Below are positions 21,401-30,953 of a stretch of DNA of 64,000 nucleotides, in pieces. The notes under the pieces are model-generated. The model was given only the letters and a program-made list of their open reading frames with translations. It ran no database searches and was not told the DNA's origin. The position numbers were made by a program, and so were the translations under genes. Numbering within the stretch: position 1 is the first letter of the stretch; each line of letters starts with the position of its first letter. The stretch covers positions 1,488,001 through 1,552,000 of the forward strand of contig CBDDFL010000001.1 in assembly GCA_965227095.1 (NCBI GenBank), written 5' to 3'. This DNA is from JANQMY01 sp965227095. Its GTDB lineage: Bacteria > Pseudomonadota > Alphaproteobacteria > JANQMY01.

Positions 21401-22396
21401 CTATGAGAGGTAACTCGCCACGAATCTCTCTAGTGTCCAGAAGGCGCCGATGATGCCAAGCCCATAACACGCGGCGATGCGAGAGGTGCGGACCGGCAGG
21501 TCCTGCACATAGGAAAACGTGACCGTGACGGCGATGAGCACGGCCACAAATGCGATTTGACCCGCCTCGACCCCAAGATTGAACAACAATAAAGCCCATG
21601 CTTCGGCACCGGGAGGCAATCCGATATCGGCCAGCGCGCCTGCAAAGCCAAACCCGTGGATCAAGCCGAAGCCGAAAGCGATCGACCAGGGAAAGCGCGC
21701 GCTCAGTGTGTCGCGCCCATTGGTGCGGTAAAGCGCTTCCAGGCCAAGCAGACAAATGCTCATGGCAATGACGATTTCCACCGGTGCAGAGGGCAGGCTC
21801 CACCCCGCAAGGGCCGCAAGAGCAAGCGTTATGGAATGGGCGACGGTGAAGGCGGTGATCGTTTGGATAAGCTGATTGCGCCGTACCAGAAGGAACAGCC
21901 CGAAGACAAACAGAAGATGATCGTACCCGAAAATAATATGTTCGACGCCAATCCTGAAATAGGCGCTTGTTGCTGCTGGGGCTGGTCCCCCAAGATCCAA
22001 GCGCGAAGCCCCGGGACGCAACACGGTGGCGATTTCAGCATCATCTAACGGCTGAACACGCACGAACACATCAGCCAGGCTGCGGTTGAGGCCATCGACC
22101 GAAATCGTCCCCGAAGCCAGGGAGCATGACATGTTCCATCGTAAAATGAGCGTATCGTTCAACCGTTGTGTTGTTTGACCGTGCCGTTCGCAATCTGGGG
22201 GGAAGATCGGGTCAATGCGCAGCCGTTGGTCACCGCGTATCGGCTGCTTCCAAACGACTGTATGTTCGTTCGTTGCCGTCTCAATGACTTCCAAATAGGC
22301 CGGGCGAACCTCGTGGGCGGTAGCGGGGGCGAACACCTGGAAGCTAAGGATAAACAGTGTCAGCGCTGTCAGAATTGGGAAGGGATTATGGCGCAT
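21401..22396 (-). CDS. HupE/UreJ family membrane protein
   Basis: 331 residues from the ATG at 22396, which begins a clear signal peptide (FPILTALTLFILSFQVFAPATA, cleavage near ATAHEV). A periplasmic domain of about 150 residues precedes the HupE/UreJ membrane domain, which begins at GVEHIIFGYDHLLFVFGL. This histidine-bearing signature is characteristic of the HupE/UreJ_2 group. Some relatives move nickel or cobalt, but the periplasmic N-domain subgroup has no proven substrate. Its start overlaps the end of the PpiC gene by 11 bases, so the two are cotranscribed. Confidence 0.85.
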   Translation of the reverse strand: MRHNPFPILTALTLFILSFQVFAPATAHEVRPAYLEVIETATNEHTVVWKQPIRGDQRLRIDPIFPPDCERHGQTTQRLNDTLILRWNMSCSLASGTISVDGLNRSLADVFVRVQPLDDAEIATVLRPGASRLDLGGPAPAATSAYFRIGVEHIIFGYDHLLFVFGLFLLVRRNQLIQTITAFTVAHSITLALAALAGWSLPSAPVEIVIAMSICLLGLEALYRTNGRDTLSARFPWSIAFGFGLIHGFGFAGALADIGLPPGAEAWALLLFNLGVEAGQIAFVAVLIAVTVTFSYVQDLPVRTSRIAACYGLGIIGAFWTLERFVASYLS

Positions 22397-23228
22397 CGCG
22401 GCCTTCGATAACGACACGGTAACGGGAGACGATGTCATTGATGGCGGAAGCATTTTGAAGACGGCGATGATGCTCCCTCCAATCCGCTTCAACCGTTTTG
22501 CGGATGTCCGCGAGTGGGGGAAGCTCTGCGGGCTGATTTTTTGATACGCGCACAATATGGTCGCCAAAAGCAGACGGAATAGGGCCGGCCCAAGTAGCGC
22601 TTGCCGCTTGTTGCGAAATGGCGTTGGCAAAGTCGGTTCCAAAAAGGCGCGCAACCTCTCTTATGGGGAGTTCTCCATAGGAGCGCGCGAGCATGAACGG
22701 GTCGCCATGTTCCTTCCAGTTCGAGACGTTTCCATTGTTGAGGGCGGACAATTCGTTCCGCGCATCGTCGGTCACGCTGTCGCCTCTTTTATCCTTGCTG
22801 AAAAAAATGTGGTCAAAGCTGAGTGTGCGGGGGGATTTGAAGCGATCGGAATGGCGTGTGTACCAGTCTTCCAATTCGTTTTCACTCGGGGCATTCAAAG
22901 GCGTAAGGTCCGACGTCAAGAAGGTCATTTTCTGCGCAAGGCGCCGGTCCACCACTGTATCGCCCACATCCAATCCCAAGCGCCGGGCTTCCTGGGCCAG
23001 AGCCTGGTCCCGGACGAAGTCGGCAATCATGGCTTTTACATCTTTTTCGGTGGGGGGGGCTCCGGCTTCTGCCTTGTAAAGCGTCAGCATGCGGTCTAGA
23101 TCCTCTGCCGACACCTCGATCGTGTGGTCTGCGCGGTCGGCGAGCCCGGTCCAAACAAAGTGAAATCCAAACAATAGAAAAGCCGCCAGCGCGAAATGCA
23201 CCAGCGGCTCATGACTTAAAGTTTTCAT
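22386..23228 (-). CDS. Membrane-anchored PpiC-type peptidyl-prolyl isomerase
   Basis: 280 residues from the ATG at 23228, which overlaps the DUF3604 stop as ATGA. A single N-terminal membrane segment (FALAAFLLFGFHFVWTGL) is followed by a SurA/PpiC-like chaperone region and a parvulin-type domain (about 130-240), with LSFDHIFFSKDKR and GPIPSAFGDHIVRV. These features fit a periplasmic folding factor held at the inner membrane. The tight coupling on both sides suggests it serves the DUF3604 lipoprotein or the HupE-like protein rather than general folding. The partner is not known. Confidence 0.85.
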   Translation of the reverse strand: MKTLSHEPLVHFALAAFLLFGFHFVWTGLADRADHTIEVSAEDLDRMLTLYKAEAGAPPTEKDVKAMIADFVRDQALAQEARRLGLDVGDTVVDRRLAQKMTFLTSDLTPLNAPSENELEDWYTRHSDRFKSPRTLSFDHIFFSKDKRGDSVTDDARNELSALNNGNVSNWKEHGDPFMLARSYGELPIREVARLFGTDFANAISQQAASATWAGPIPSAFGDHIVRVSKNQPAELPPLADIRKTVEADWREHHRRLQNASAINDIVSRYRVVIEGRDAP

Positions 23229-25180
23229 CCTGCGTTCGGGATATACCAAATTGGAGAAGTATAAGCCCGTTCCTGAATGGTTTCAGGAAGCGCCGGGTTA
23301 GGAGGCGTACCCGCTTTCAGAGCTTCCCAGGTAGACCAACGGCAAGATGGATTTTCAAGCACCCGCACATAATAGGTCGCCCTTTGGGCGGCATCGAATT
23401 CGGGATCTTGCCAAGCGGTTTTTAGTTCGCCAGCGCCCTCACCAGTAGGGGTGCAGCTGCTCATGTCAACGCCTGCGCCATTGTCAGCACACCGATGGGT
23501 TTCGGGGTCGGGCGTTCCCTGATGGCAGGCGATGTCGAAAACTTTTTCACCAGCAGAGGTCACCTTCACCACTTGTACCCGCTGAAGGGCACCGCCGGAC
23601 GGATCTTGCATGGCCCAAGCAACAAAGGTTGGGCTGCGGCCATCCCCCATCAAATCACCCCCCATGGGCACACCGGACGCATAGGCTTGAGCGACCATGT
23701 CGGGCGCTTCCAACAGCTCGTCCGTATAGTCGAGGCCGGCAAAGAAACGGACCTTGATACGCGGGCCGGTGGTGGCAAAGGTTTCCTTGCGGCGAAACGC
23801 GTCGAAAATTGACTCGCGCGTATTTTCTTCAGCCCACACACCGGTCAAGCCCGATGCACTCCACCGGGAAAACCATTCCCGGGCATTCCGGGTTTGTTGG
23901 TTCTCCGGTTGATTGTCCCACCCCTCAGAACCGGGGAAGGGAACCGATCCGCGAAGGTGCGGCAATCCATCAACAATCCCAACTTTGGACCAATAATCGT
24001 TTTCCGCATAAGCGCCGCCCACCACATGGCTGTCGGAGGCCGCGACCAGGCCAAAGCGAAACGGATCAAAGCCTTTGTCTTCCTGTAATTTGAGGCCATT
24101 TTGATAGGCCTCGCGCACATAACTGCCTTGTGTTGCGGACACTTCGTAGGACCCCAGGAGGCGATCATAAATCTCGAAATTTGCCCACTCGTCGTTTGGC
24201 GACAGGGTCGGATGAGTTTCGGATGTTCCCTTCACTTGCGTAATTTCTACAAGGGGCTCATTGCGCATTCGCTGTTCCGCATAGGCTGCATCCAGGGGAG
24301 CGCCCTCATATGTTTCCAGGCGGAACATCTGACCGTCAGAAACATTTGGATTGTGCGGCACGGCGATTGATTCGATACCTGCTGCCCGTTGCTCATCCAT
24401 CCAATCCCACAAATCTTCTGGATTTCGGGAATCGAGGGTGGAGAAAGCTTTTTCGGGGGCGTCGCCGCGGAAGAATACATTGCGGTGCAGATTACCGCCG
24501 CCAAATCCTTCTTCTGCCGGCCGGGTTGTCACAGAGGTGAACTCATATGCGGCGAATGTGGTGAACGTGCCGGGCGCGTTGTGTTTTTCCGCAGCCGCGA
24601 CATTGGCGGCCCAAACGGAGTTGATTTCCTTTTGGTCATAAATCTCGTCGATCTTTTGACCGCTTCGAACGGACGAGCCAACTTCGTTAAACGCCGACAG
24701 AATTTTTTCGGGTTCGGTCGAGAACATGTCTTTCGACCGGTCCAATTCGTTTAGCGGATGGCCTTCCGTGTTCATGGCCGGCAGGATGCCAAGATATTCG
24801 GCGTGATCCGTGACGGCGTAGAAATCCAACGGTCCGCCTGCAATTGTCATGTCGAAACCGGCGGGGTGCTGAACCGTTTCCCCCTTGGCGAAGCGATAGG
24901 CATCGTCCGCCGTGCGCCGCACATTGAAAATGTAGGCGTCGAAGCTGTTGCGTGTGTGAATGTGCAGATCGCCAAAATAGGCGTTCTTGGTGTCACTATA
25001 ACCGGCGGTGCGCTGGTGTGGGGCTTCTGCCTCCACGTCGGGTTCAGCGGCAACCGGAGCTTCAGCGGGTGTTTCTTCCGGTGCTTGTTCCGTATTTACG
25101 GTCTCGTCGGTGGAATCGCAGGCTGAAAGAAGGGCAACAAGGCTGACGGCGAGGGTTGATCCAAGGATTGATCGGCGCAT
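23225..25180 (-). CDS. DUF3604 lipoprotein, putative PHP-like metal-dependent hydrolase
   Basis: 651 residues. The N-terminus is a lipoprotein signal with lipobox LLSAC (C21), then a low-complexity Glu/Ala/Pro linker to about 55. The DUF3604 body starts at KNAYFGDLHIHTRNSFDAY. DLHIHT is a PHP-type metal-binding motif, with further histidines in YAVTDHAEYLG and a late ASDSHVVGG. Such motifs suggest a metal-dependent phosphoesterase or related hydrolase at the cell surface or in the periplasm; no reaction is established for this family that I can name. It is the first gene of a three-gene coupled operon with PpiC and HupE. Confidence 0.88.
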   Translation of the reverse strand: MRRSILGSTLAVSLVALLSACDSTDETVNTEQAPEETPAEAPVAAEPDVEAEAPHQRTAGYSDTKNAYFGDLHIHTRNSFDAYIFNVRRTADDAYRFAKGETVQHPAGFDMTIAGGPLDFYAVTDHAEYLGILPAMNTEGHPLNELDRSKDMFSTEPEKILSAFNEVGSSVRSGQKIDEIYDQKEINSVWAANVAAAEKHNAPGTFTTFAAYEFTSVTTRPAEEGFGGGNLHRNVFFRGDAPEKAFSTLDSRNPEDLWDWMDEQRAAGIESIAVPHNPNVSDGQMFRLETYEGAPLDAAYAEQRMRNEPLVEITQVKGTSETHPTLSPNDEWANFEIYDRLLGSYEVSATQGSYVREAYQNGLKLQEDKGFDPFRFGLVAASDSHVVGGAYAENDYWSKVGIVDGLPHLRGSVPFPGSEGWDNQPENQQTRNAREWFSRWSASGLTGVWAEENTRESIFDAFRRKETFATTGPRIKVRFFAGLDYTDELLEAPDMVAQAYASGVPMGGDLMGDGRSPTFVAWAMQDPSGGALQRVQVVKVTSAGEKVFDIACHQGTPDPETHRCADNGAGVDMSSCTPTGEGAGELKTAWQDPEFDAAQRATYYVRVLENPSCRWSTWEALKAGTPPNPALPETIQERAYTSPIWYIPNAG

Positions 25181-25353
25181 GTGCGGTTTCCTCTTCTTAT
25201 TTTTTATGCGGAGAGGTTAACGCGAATTGCATCCCAGTCCAACCGCCTATTTCGCCGCGCCGTCGTGGTGCCCATGGGGTCGGTGGCGCCTAAAAATAAC
25301 GGATGCCGCTACGTCGATCATCTTGAACGCCCTTGACAAAAACCACTTCAAAC

Positions 25354-25803
25354 TTAACCCGGCCGGTTCACGCTTTGCCGGGCGACATTGAGGCGGTTCC
25401 AGAGATTGATCATGCCGATGGTAATAGTCAGTGAGCAGATTTCTTTGTCGGAAAAGTGACGCGTAAGGGCGTCCCATGCCGCCGCCCAATCTGCGGCATC
25501 ATCCAGCGTTGTCATCACTTCGACCCAAGCCAGTGCGGCCCTTTCTTTGTCGGAATAAAGATCGGTTTCGCGCCAAACCACAAGCTGGTCCAGACGATCC
25601 TGTGATTCGCCGTCGTCCCGCGCTTCCTTAATGTGCATGGCGACGCAAAATGCGCAGCCGTTCATTTGGGAAGCCCGCAATACACAAAGATGGTGAATGG
25701 CGCGGTCGAAACCTGACCCGTCAATCGACATCTGAGTTTCCACTAAGGATTTAAAGAGATCGGGCGTTGTCTGTTCAAAGCGAAGTTTGTCGTTCTGTGT
25801 CAT
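25354..25803 (-). CDS. AhpD-like carboxymuconolactone decarboxylase family protein
   Basis: 149 residues from the ATG at 25803 (GGAGAT upstream). The AhpD core is clear: ASQMNGCAFCVAMHIKEAR has the catalytic C-x-x-C-x-x-x-H, followed by ERAALAWVE and the C-terminal ICSLTITIGMINLWNRLNV. Members reduce peroxides with thiol partners or act as small alpha-helical reductases. It is monocistronic as far as visible and divergent from the patatin gene. It contrasts with the AhpD-like protein at 51274-52476, where the second cysteine is replaced by TGA. Confidence 0.9.
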   Translation of the reverse strand: MTQNDKLRFEQTTPDLFKSLVETQMSIDGSGFDRAIHHLCVLRASQMNGCAFCVAMHIKEARDDGESQDRLDQLVVWRETDLYSDKERAALAWVEVMTTLDDAADWAAAWDALTRHFSDKEICSLTITIGMINLWNRLNVARQSVNRPG

Positions 25804-26080
25804 TGAATATCTCCGTTCACTAAAAGGGGTGTGTCCGGTGATGACGGTTGCGCCGCCTGTCATGTGACAGCCTCATCGGGCGAATTGCGTATATTTTCCG
25901 AAAACGGAGAAACCCAGGAATTCTAGGTCTTTAACCGGTCGCAGGTGTAAAAGCGATGTTGTCTCGCCGATACAATATGCAACACCGATGCATTTTTCGT
26001 TGTTTTCACACTACAATTCAGTCAAATTAGGGGTCGGTCTAGAACCAAGACCTTTTCAGTGCGGTAAGGAAGTGTTGGGC

Positions 26081-27577
26081 ATGGTGTTAGCGGGCGGAGC
26101 CTCTCAAAAGCGTCTATCGGTCGCGACGACCTATGAAGAATGGGCCGAAATAGCGCAGGAATTAGACGAAAAGTCCGGCGCCTTGCGTTGGAAACAGGAA
26201 GAAAAAGATTCGCGGTATGATTATCGGCGCATTCGAGAGCGTCTCGACATGCTGCGGCACGCCCGCGAAACAGGGGACGAGCGTGAACTCCTGTTTGCGC
26301 TGAATGAAGGTATTCATGGCAATCTTGGCGGCATCGCCCGGCCGGCCCTCTACAATCAAGCAATTTTTGGCACAAAAGATCTGATCACGAATTATATGAT
26401 CGAGGTCGAGAATGCGCTCAACCATTTGGCTGATGTATCCGATGACGTGATCCCGTTCGAAGAGCGGATCGATTTTTTCCGCCGCGCAAGCCACTGTTTC
26501 GGCCGTTCGGCGCTCATGCTCAGCGGGGCGGGCTCGTTGGCGCCGTTTCATATTGGAACCATCAAGGCGCTGCATCAGGAGGGGTTGCTTCCTGACGTTA
26601 TTTCCGGGTCCAGCGGCGGTGCCTTTGTAGGTGCGGCGGTAGGCACGCGGTCACCCGAAGAATTGGAAGCGATATTCGAGGGGGATGCGGTTATCGATAG
26701 TCTTTATTCGGACTATGAGCAAGAAGACCCATCCATTTGGCCGCAGCAATTGTCCATCAGCACGCTGTCGCGGGCGGTTGAAGACGCGATCCCTGACCTC
26801 ACCTTCGAGGAAGCCTACGAAAAGTCCAAAATCTATATCAATATTTCGGTGGCGCCGACGAAGTCGAACCAGAAATCGCGTTTGTTAAATGTCTTTACCG
26901 CACCCCATGTGTTTGTCCGGGAAGCGGTCATCGCGTCCTGCTCGGTTCCGGGCGTTTTTCCACCCGTCCATTTGGCGGCCAAGAATTATGACGGTGCCCG
27001 CAAACCCTATTTGCCGGAAATGACCTGGATCGACGGTTCGGTGAGTGACGACTTGCCACGGCGCCGGTTAGGCCGGATCTATAGTGTCAATCACTTTATT
27101 GCCAGCCAAACCAATCCGGCGATTTTGTGGGCCGTGCGCGACACCAACGCTGAAAGCAATTTGGTACGCACTACGTTGGATTGGTGCGACCAGATCTTTA
27201 AGGCGAACTTGCGCGCCAGCCGCCCCTTCGTTCGTTATATGACGAAGCAAATTCCGGGCATGAGTTCCCTCACCCATATGATGTATTCCGTTGCCTTGCA
27301 GGAATACACCGCTGACGTGAACATCATTCCTTCCCGGCGCCTCTTCGATCCGCGGAAAATTCTAGCTCAGATTTCGCCTGAAGAAACGCTCGCCCTCATT
27401 GCTGACGGTGAACGGTCCACATGGCCAAAAATTGAGCTTATTCGCAACAGTACGCGAATATCTAGGTGCTTAGACGCAATTCTCGAAGAGTATGAGCATG
27501 AGGCGGAACGCCAGCACTCCATCCCCAGCCGTCAAAAACGCCGCCGGTCGCCAAGCCCGCGAAAGAAAGCGGCGTAG
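26081..27577 (+). CDS. DUF3336 and patatin domain lipase
   Basis: About 498 residues from the ATG at 26081 (TAAGGAA upstream). A start 93 bases earlier is possible but poor. DUF3336 covers about 10-150. The patatin domain then shows the oxyanion loop LSGAGSLAPFH, the nucleophile GSSGG and the dyad aspartate in WIDGSVSDDLP. The tail is very basic (RQKRRRSPSPRKKA). This architecture is that of the triacylglycerol lipases Tgl3-5 and SDP1 in eukaryotes and of many proteobacterial lipases. It would release fatty acids from neutral lipid, which fits the WS/DGAT gene at 57811-59256. Confidence 0.9.
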   Translation: MVLAGGASQKRLSVATTYEEWAEIAQELDEKSGALRWKQEEKDSRYDYRRIRERLDMLRHARETGDERELLFALNEGIHGNLGGIARPALYNQAIFGTKDLITNYMIEVENALNHLADVSDDVIPFEERIDFFRRASHCFGRSALMLSGAGSLAPFHIGTIKALHQEGLLPDVISGSSGGAFVGAAVGTRSPEELEAIFEGDAVIDSLYSDYEQEDPSIWPQQLSISTLSRAVEDAIPDLTFEEAYEKSKIYINISVAPTKSNQKSRLLNVFTAPHVFVREAVIASCSVPGVFPPVHLAAKNYDGARKPYLPEMTWIDGSVSDDLPRRRLGRIYSVNHFIASQTNPAILWAVRDTNAESNLVRTTLDWCDQIFKANLRASRPFVRYMTKQIPGMSSLTHMMYSVALQEYTADVNIIPSRRLFDPRKILAQISPEETLALIADGERSTWPKIELIRNSTRISRCLDAILEEYEHEAERQHSIPSRQKRRRSPSPRKKAA

Positions 27578-27733
27578 TCAACACTGCCGACGGAACGCGT
27601 TCTCCACTTCTTAAAAACTTTAATTGCGTCTTAAACAATCGATTAGGGATTGTGTGGGACTGTCCAGCTACCTTTGTAAAGCCTGGCGATCGGATTATTT
27701 GCCGGGGAAACATTTTGAGTAGTTAAGTATCTG

Positions 27734-29443
27734 ATGAGTTTACCCGCGGAAAAAGCGGGGCTGGGGAACTTCATCACCACCTACCGATATGCCCTTATAT
27801 CTGTGGGCATATTCAGTGCCGTCGTCAATTTGCTGATGTTGACCGGCCCGGTTTTCATGCTGCAAGTCTATGACCGCGTATTGGCAAGCCAATCCGTGCC
27901 GACCTTGTCTATGCTGGTTCTGCTGGTGGCGCTGTTGTTGGCCTTCTATGCGATTTTAGAGGTCATTCGTACACGAATATTATGCCGTGTCGCCGCCGAT
28001 GCGGACGCACAGATCAGTAAGCGTGTGTTTGAGCAGACGGCTTATCATTCATCATATGGGGCCAGTGACCGGATTTCTGGGTCGCCCTCTCGCGATTTAG
28101 ACACGCTTCGGCAGTTTATGTCAGGCCCGGCGCCGTTGGCGTTTTTTGATATGCCGTGGTTGCCGGTGTTTCTAGCTATCGTCTTTATGATGCATGTGTG
28201 GCTAGGGCTTACAGCCTTGGCCGGTGCCTTTGTGTTAGGTATGCTCGCGGTCGCCAATGAAATGTCCATGCGTGCGCCTCGAAAGGATGCTGCAACCTGC
28301 CTCGCCGAGAAACAGAGGTTCTTCTTTTTTCTTCAACGGAACGGTGATGTCGCCCGTGCGATGGGCATGGTGCGCCCCATGGCCGACAACTGGCAGGTTA
28401 ATCATCGGGCCGCTGTCGTTCTTCAAAGCCAGCTAAGCGATACGTCCGGTGCCTTTTCTGCATCGATAAAAGGCATCCGCCTATTCCTGCAGTCGCTTAT
28501 CTTGGGTGTGGGTGCCTATCTTGCCATTCATCAACAGGTCTCACCGGGCGCAATGATTGCCGCGTCCATCATTGCAGCCCGCGCGTTGGCCCCCTTGGAA
28601 GCCGCGGTCGCCAATTGGCGGCAATATGGCGACGCCTTTCAAGCGTTCAAGCGCCTGCGAACATTACTCGCAGATGGGGCTGACCAGACCTTTGACATGG
28701 CATTGCCGAGACCTAAATCGGACCTTTCTTTGGAAGGAGTTCGATTTTGCCCCGGCGCACGAAAGCAGCCGGTTCTACAAGGCATTGATTTCAGTCTGCA
28801 GCCCGGCAACGGCTTGGCGGTTCTTGGACCCAGCGCGGCCGGTAAATCCACCTTGGCGCGTCTGTTGGTGGGGCTGATTCCAGAACATGACGGCGATATT
28901 AGATTGGATGGTGCCACGCTAGACCAATGGCATCCTGATCGACGGGGCGAGTTTCTGGGGTATGTGCCGCAAAAAGTCATCCTGTTCCCCGGTACCATCG
29001 CGCAAAATATCAGTCGGTTTACAGAGGAAATAGATCCTGCAAAGACCATTGCCGCCGCCAAAGCGGCCGGGGTGCATGAACTTATTTTGGGACTTCCCGA
29101 TGGATATGAGACCCGCTGCGACGAACAAAGCTTTTCTCTGTCGGTTGGGCAGCAACAACGCATCGCCTTGGCGCGTGCATTGTACGGGGATCCCTTTCTA
29201 ATCGTCTTGGATGAGCCAAATTCAAGTCTAGATGCGGACGGGGAAAATGCGCTCATAAGCGCGATTCGATCGGCGCGTAAGCGGGGCGCGATTGTTGTTG
29301 TGATGGCTCATCGGCCAAGCATCTTGGCTGCGGTAGACAGGGTCTTGATGCTGTATCAAGGACGCCAACACGCTTTCGGTGACAAAGAAAAAGTCCTTCC
29401 AAACTTATTGAGGCCCGCCAATGAAGGTCGAGATGTTGCGTAA
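27734..29443 (+). CDS. Type I secretion system permease/ATPase (PrtD-like)
   Basis: 569 residues. An N-terminal membrane domain of about six segments without a C39 peptidase is followed by an ABC domain. That domain has Walker A GPSAAGKST, the signature LSVGQQQRIALARAL and Walker B FLIVLDEPNSSLD. It is the inner membrane motor of a PrtD/HasD-type exporter. The adaptor gene starts 23 bases before its stop, so the two are translationally linked. The RTX protein encoded next is the likely cargo. No TolC-like outer membrane gene lies in the window. Confidence 0.94.
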   Translation: MSLPAEKAGLGNFITTYRYALISVGIFSAVVNLLMLTGPVFMLQVYDRVLASQSVPTLSMLVLLVALLLAFYAILEVIRTRILCRVAADADAQISKRVFEQTAYHSSYGASDRISGSPSRDLDTLRQFMSGPAPLAFFDMPWLPVFLAIVFMMHVWLGLTALAGAFVLGMLAVANEMSMRAPRKDAATCLAEKQRFFFFLQRNGDVARAMGMVRPMADNWQVNHRAAVVLQSQLSDTSGAFSASIKGIRLFLQSLILGVGAYLAIHQQVSPGAMIAASIIAARALAPLEAAVANWRQYGDAFQAFKRLRTLLADGADQTFDMALPRPKSDLSLEGVRFCPGARKQPVLQGIDFSLQPGNGLAVLGPSAAGKSTLARLLVGLIPEHDGDIRLDGATLDQWHPDRRGEFLGYVPQKVILFPGTIAQNISRFTEEIDPAKTIAAAKAAGVHELILGLPDGYETRCDEQSFSLSVGQQQRIALARALYGDPFLIVLDEPNSSLDADGENALISAIRSARKRGAIVVVMAHRPSILAAVDRVLMLYQGRQHAFGDKEKVLPNLLRPANEGRDVA

Positions 29444-30779
29444 GATTTTTTCCGCGCGAAAGAAGAGTGTTGCGGGTGACGAAGGAAACGGCATTCCGCG
29501 GGGTGTCCGATTCTGGGTAACCAGCGGTTATCTGGCGACAGCTTTATTGGTGGTGATCTTTGTCAGTTGGGGAACCATCAGTCACTTAGCGAGCGCGGTC
29601 ATTGCCGGTGGCCACATCGTGGTCGATTCTCACTCAAAAGACGTTCAACACAAGGAAGGGGGGACCGTTAAGACGGTTCATGTGCGCGACGGCACCCGCG
29701 TGGAAAAGGGCGCCCTTCTGGTAACGCTTGACGAAACCGCGGCCCGTGCTGATTTAGAAATCATCAGCAAGAGCAAAGCTGAATTCCAAACCAAGATCGC
29801 CCGGCTGACAGCGGAACGCGACGGGGCTGAGGAGGTTGTGTTTTCGGAAGATGTGTTGGTTCATGCCGAAGAACCTCACGTTTTTGCGGCAATGACCAAT
29901 GCGCTCCATATGTTTGCCGCGCGCCAAAGTTTACGAAAAAGCGAACGCGCCCAACTCGAGCAACAGCTCGTTCAGCTCGAGGAGCTCATCGAGGGGTACA
30001 AAGTCCAGAAGGCGGCGGTCGAAGAAGAATATGCGCTGGTCAAAGAAGAGGTTGCCCGGCTGGAGGACCTGTTTGAGGAAAAACTGGTCCCGATCGCACG
30101 GTTGACCGAGGCCAAACGCAATGCCTCCAGGTTAAAAGGACAAAGTGGTGCGGCGGAGGCGGAAATCGCGCGGGCAAAAGAACGGGTGAGCGAAGTACAA
30201 CTGGCCGTCATTCAATTTAATGAAGAGAAAAAGTCTCAGATACTGACTGAACTTCAAGATTATCGTGCGCAGCTCGGAGAGGCGGAGGAGCGCTTCACGG
30301 CGGCACAAGAGGTGGTTACGCGAACGGAAGTCCGCGCGCCTCAATCTGGATATGTGAATAAGTTGACGGTACATGCGCCGGGGGCCGTGGTTCAGCCGGG
30401 GCAGACGATGTTGACCATCGTTCCCGCAGAGGACGAACTGGTGGTGGAAGCCCGTGTTGCCACGAAGGACATCGATCAAATCCATCCCGGCCAAGATGTA
30501 CGGCTGCGGTTTTCCGCGTTTAACCAGAAAACCACACCGGAATTTTCCGGCGATATTGTTCACATAAGTGCCGATGCGGCGACCGACCCTCAGACCGGCG
30601 TGATGTTTTATGCCGTACGGGTGCGATTTGCGGCCGAGAAGGTTCTAAGGAACGATGCCTTGAAACTGGTTCCGGGCATGCCCGCCGAAGTTTTTATTAC
30701 GACGGGAGAGCGCACCATGCTGAACTATCTCCTCAAGCCGTTTAGAGATCAGATGGCGCGGGCTTTCAAGGAACAATAA
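29421..30779 (+). CDS. HlyD family type I secretion membrane fusion protein (PrtE-like)
   Basis: 452 residues. One N-terminal membrane helix (about 32-55) is followed by a lipoyl-type half motif (GGTVKTVHVRDGTRVEKG), a long coiled-coil region (about 110-290) and the second half with TRTEVRAPQSGYVNKL and the C-terminal beta barrel. It bridges the ABC permease to an outer membrane channel. The start overlaps the ATPase gene; an in-frame ATG 12 bases later is an alternative. Confidence 0.93.
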   Translation: MKVEMLRKIFSARKKSVAGDEGNGIPRGVRFWVTSGYLATALLVVIFVSWGTISHLASAVIAGGHIVVDSHSKDVQHKEGGTVKTVHVRDGTRVEKGALLVTLDETAARADLEIISKSKAEFQTKIARLTAERDGAEEVVFSEDVLVHAEEPHVFAAMTNALHMFAARQSLRKSERAQLEQQLVQLEELIEGYKVQKAAVEEEYALVKEEVARLEDLFEEKLVPIARLTEAKRNASRLKGQSGAAEAEIARAKERVSEVQLAVIQFNEEKKSQILTELQDYRAQLGEAEERFTAAQEVVTRTEVRAPQSGYVNKLTVHAPGAVVQPGQTMLTIVPAEDELVVEARVATKDIDQIHPGQDVRLRFSAFNQKTTPEFSGDIVHISADAATDPQTGVMFYAVRVRFAAEKVLRNDALKLVPGMPAEVFITTGERTMLNYLLKPFRDQMARAFKEQ

Positions 30780-30953
30780 TCAGTATACATAGTATTTTTA
30801 ATACTCTGTTAGCTAATATTGCACTGATCACAAAATAGCCTTTTTTCGCCGCCGGGTCGGCACATTTGACCTCAATATAAACCTCACGTGAATGTGCAGC
30901 AGGGCGTTGGGGTAAGCGCGTGAGCCGGAGGTCTTAAGAAAAAGGTTAGTACC

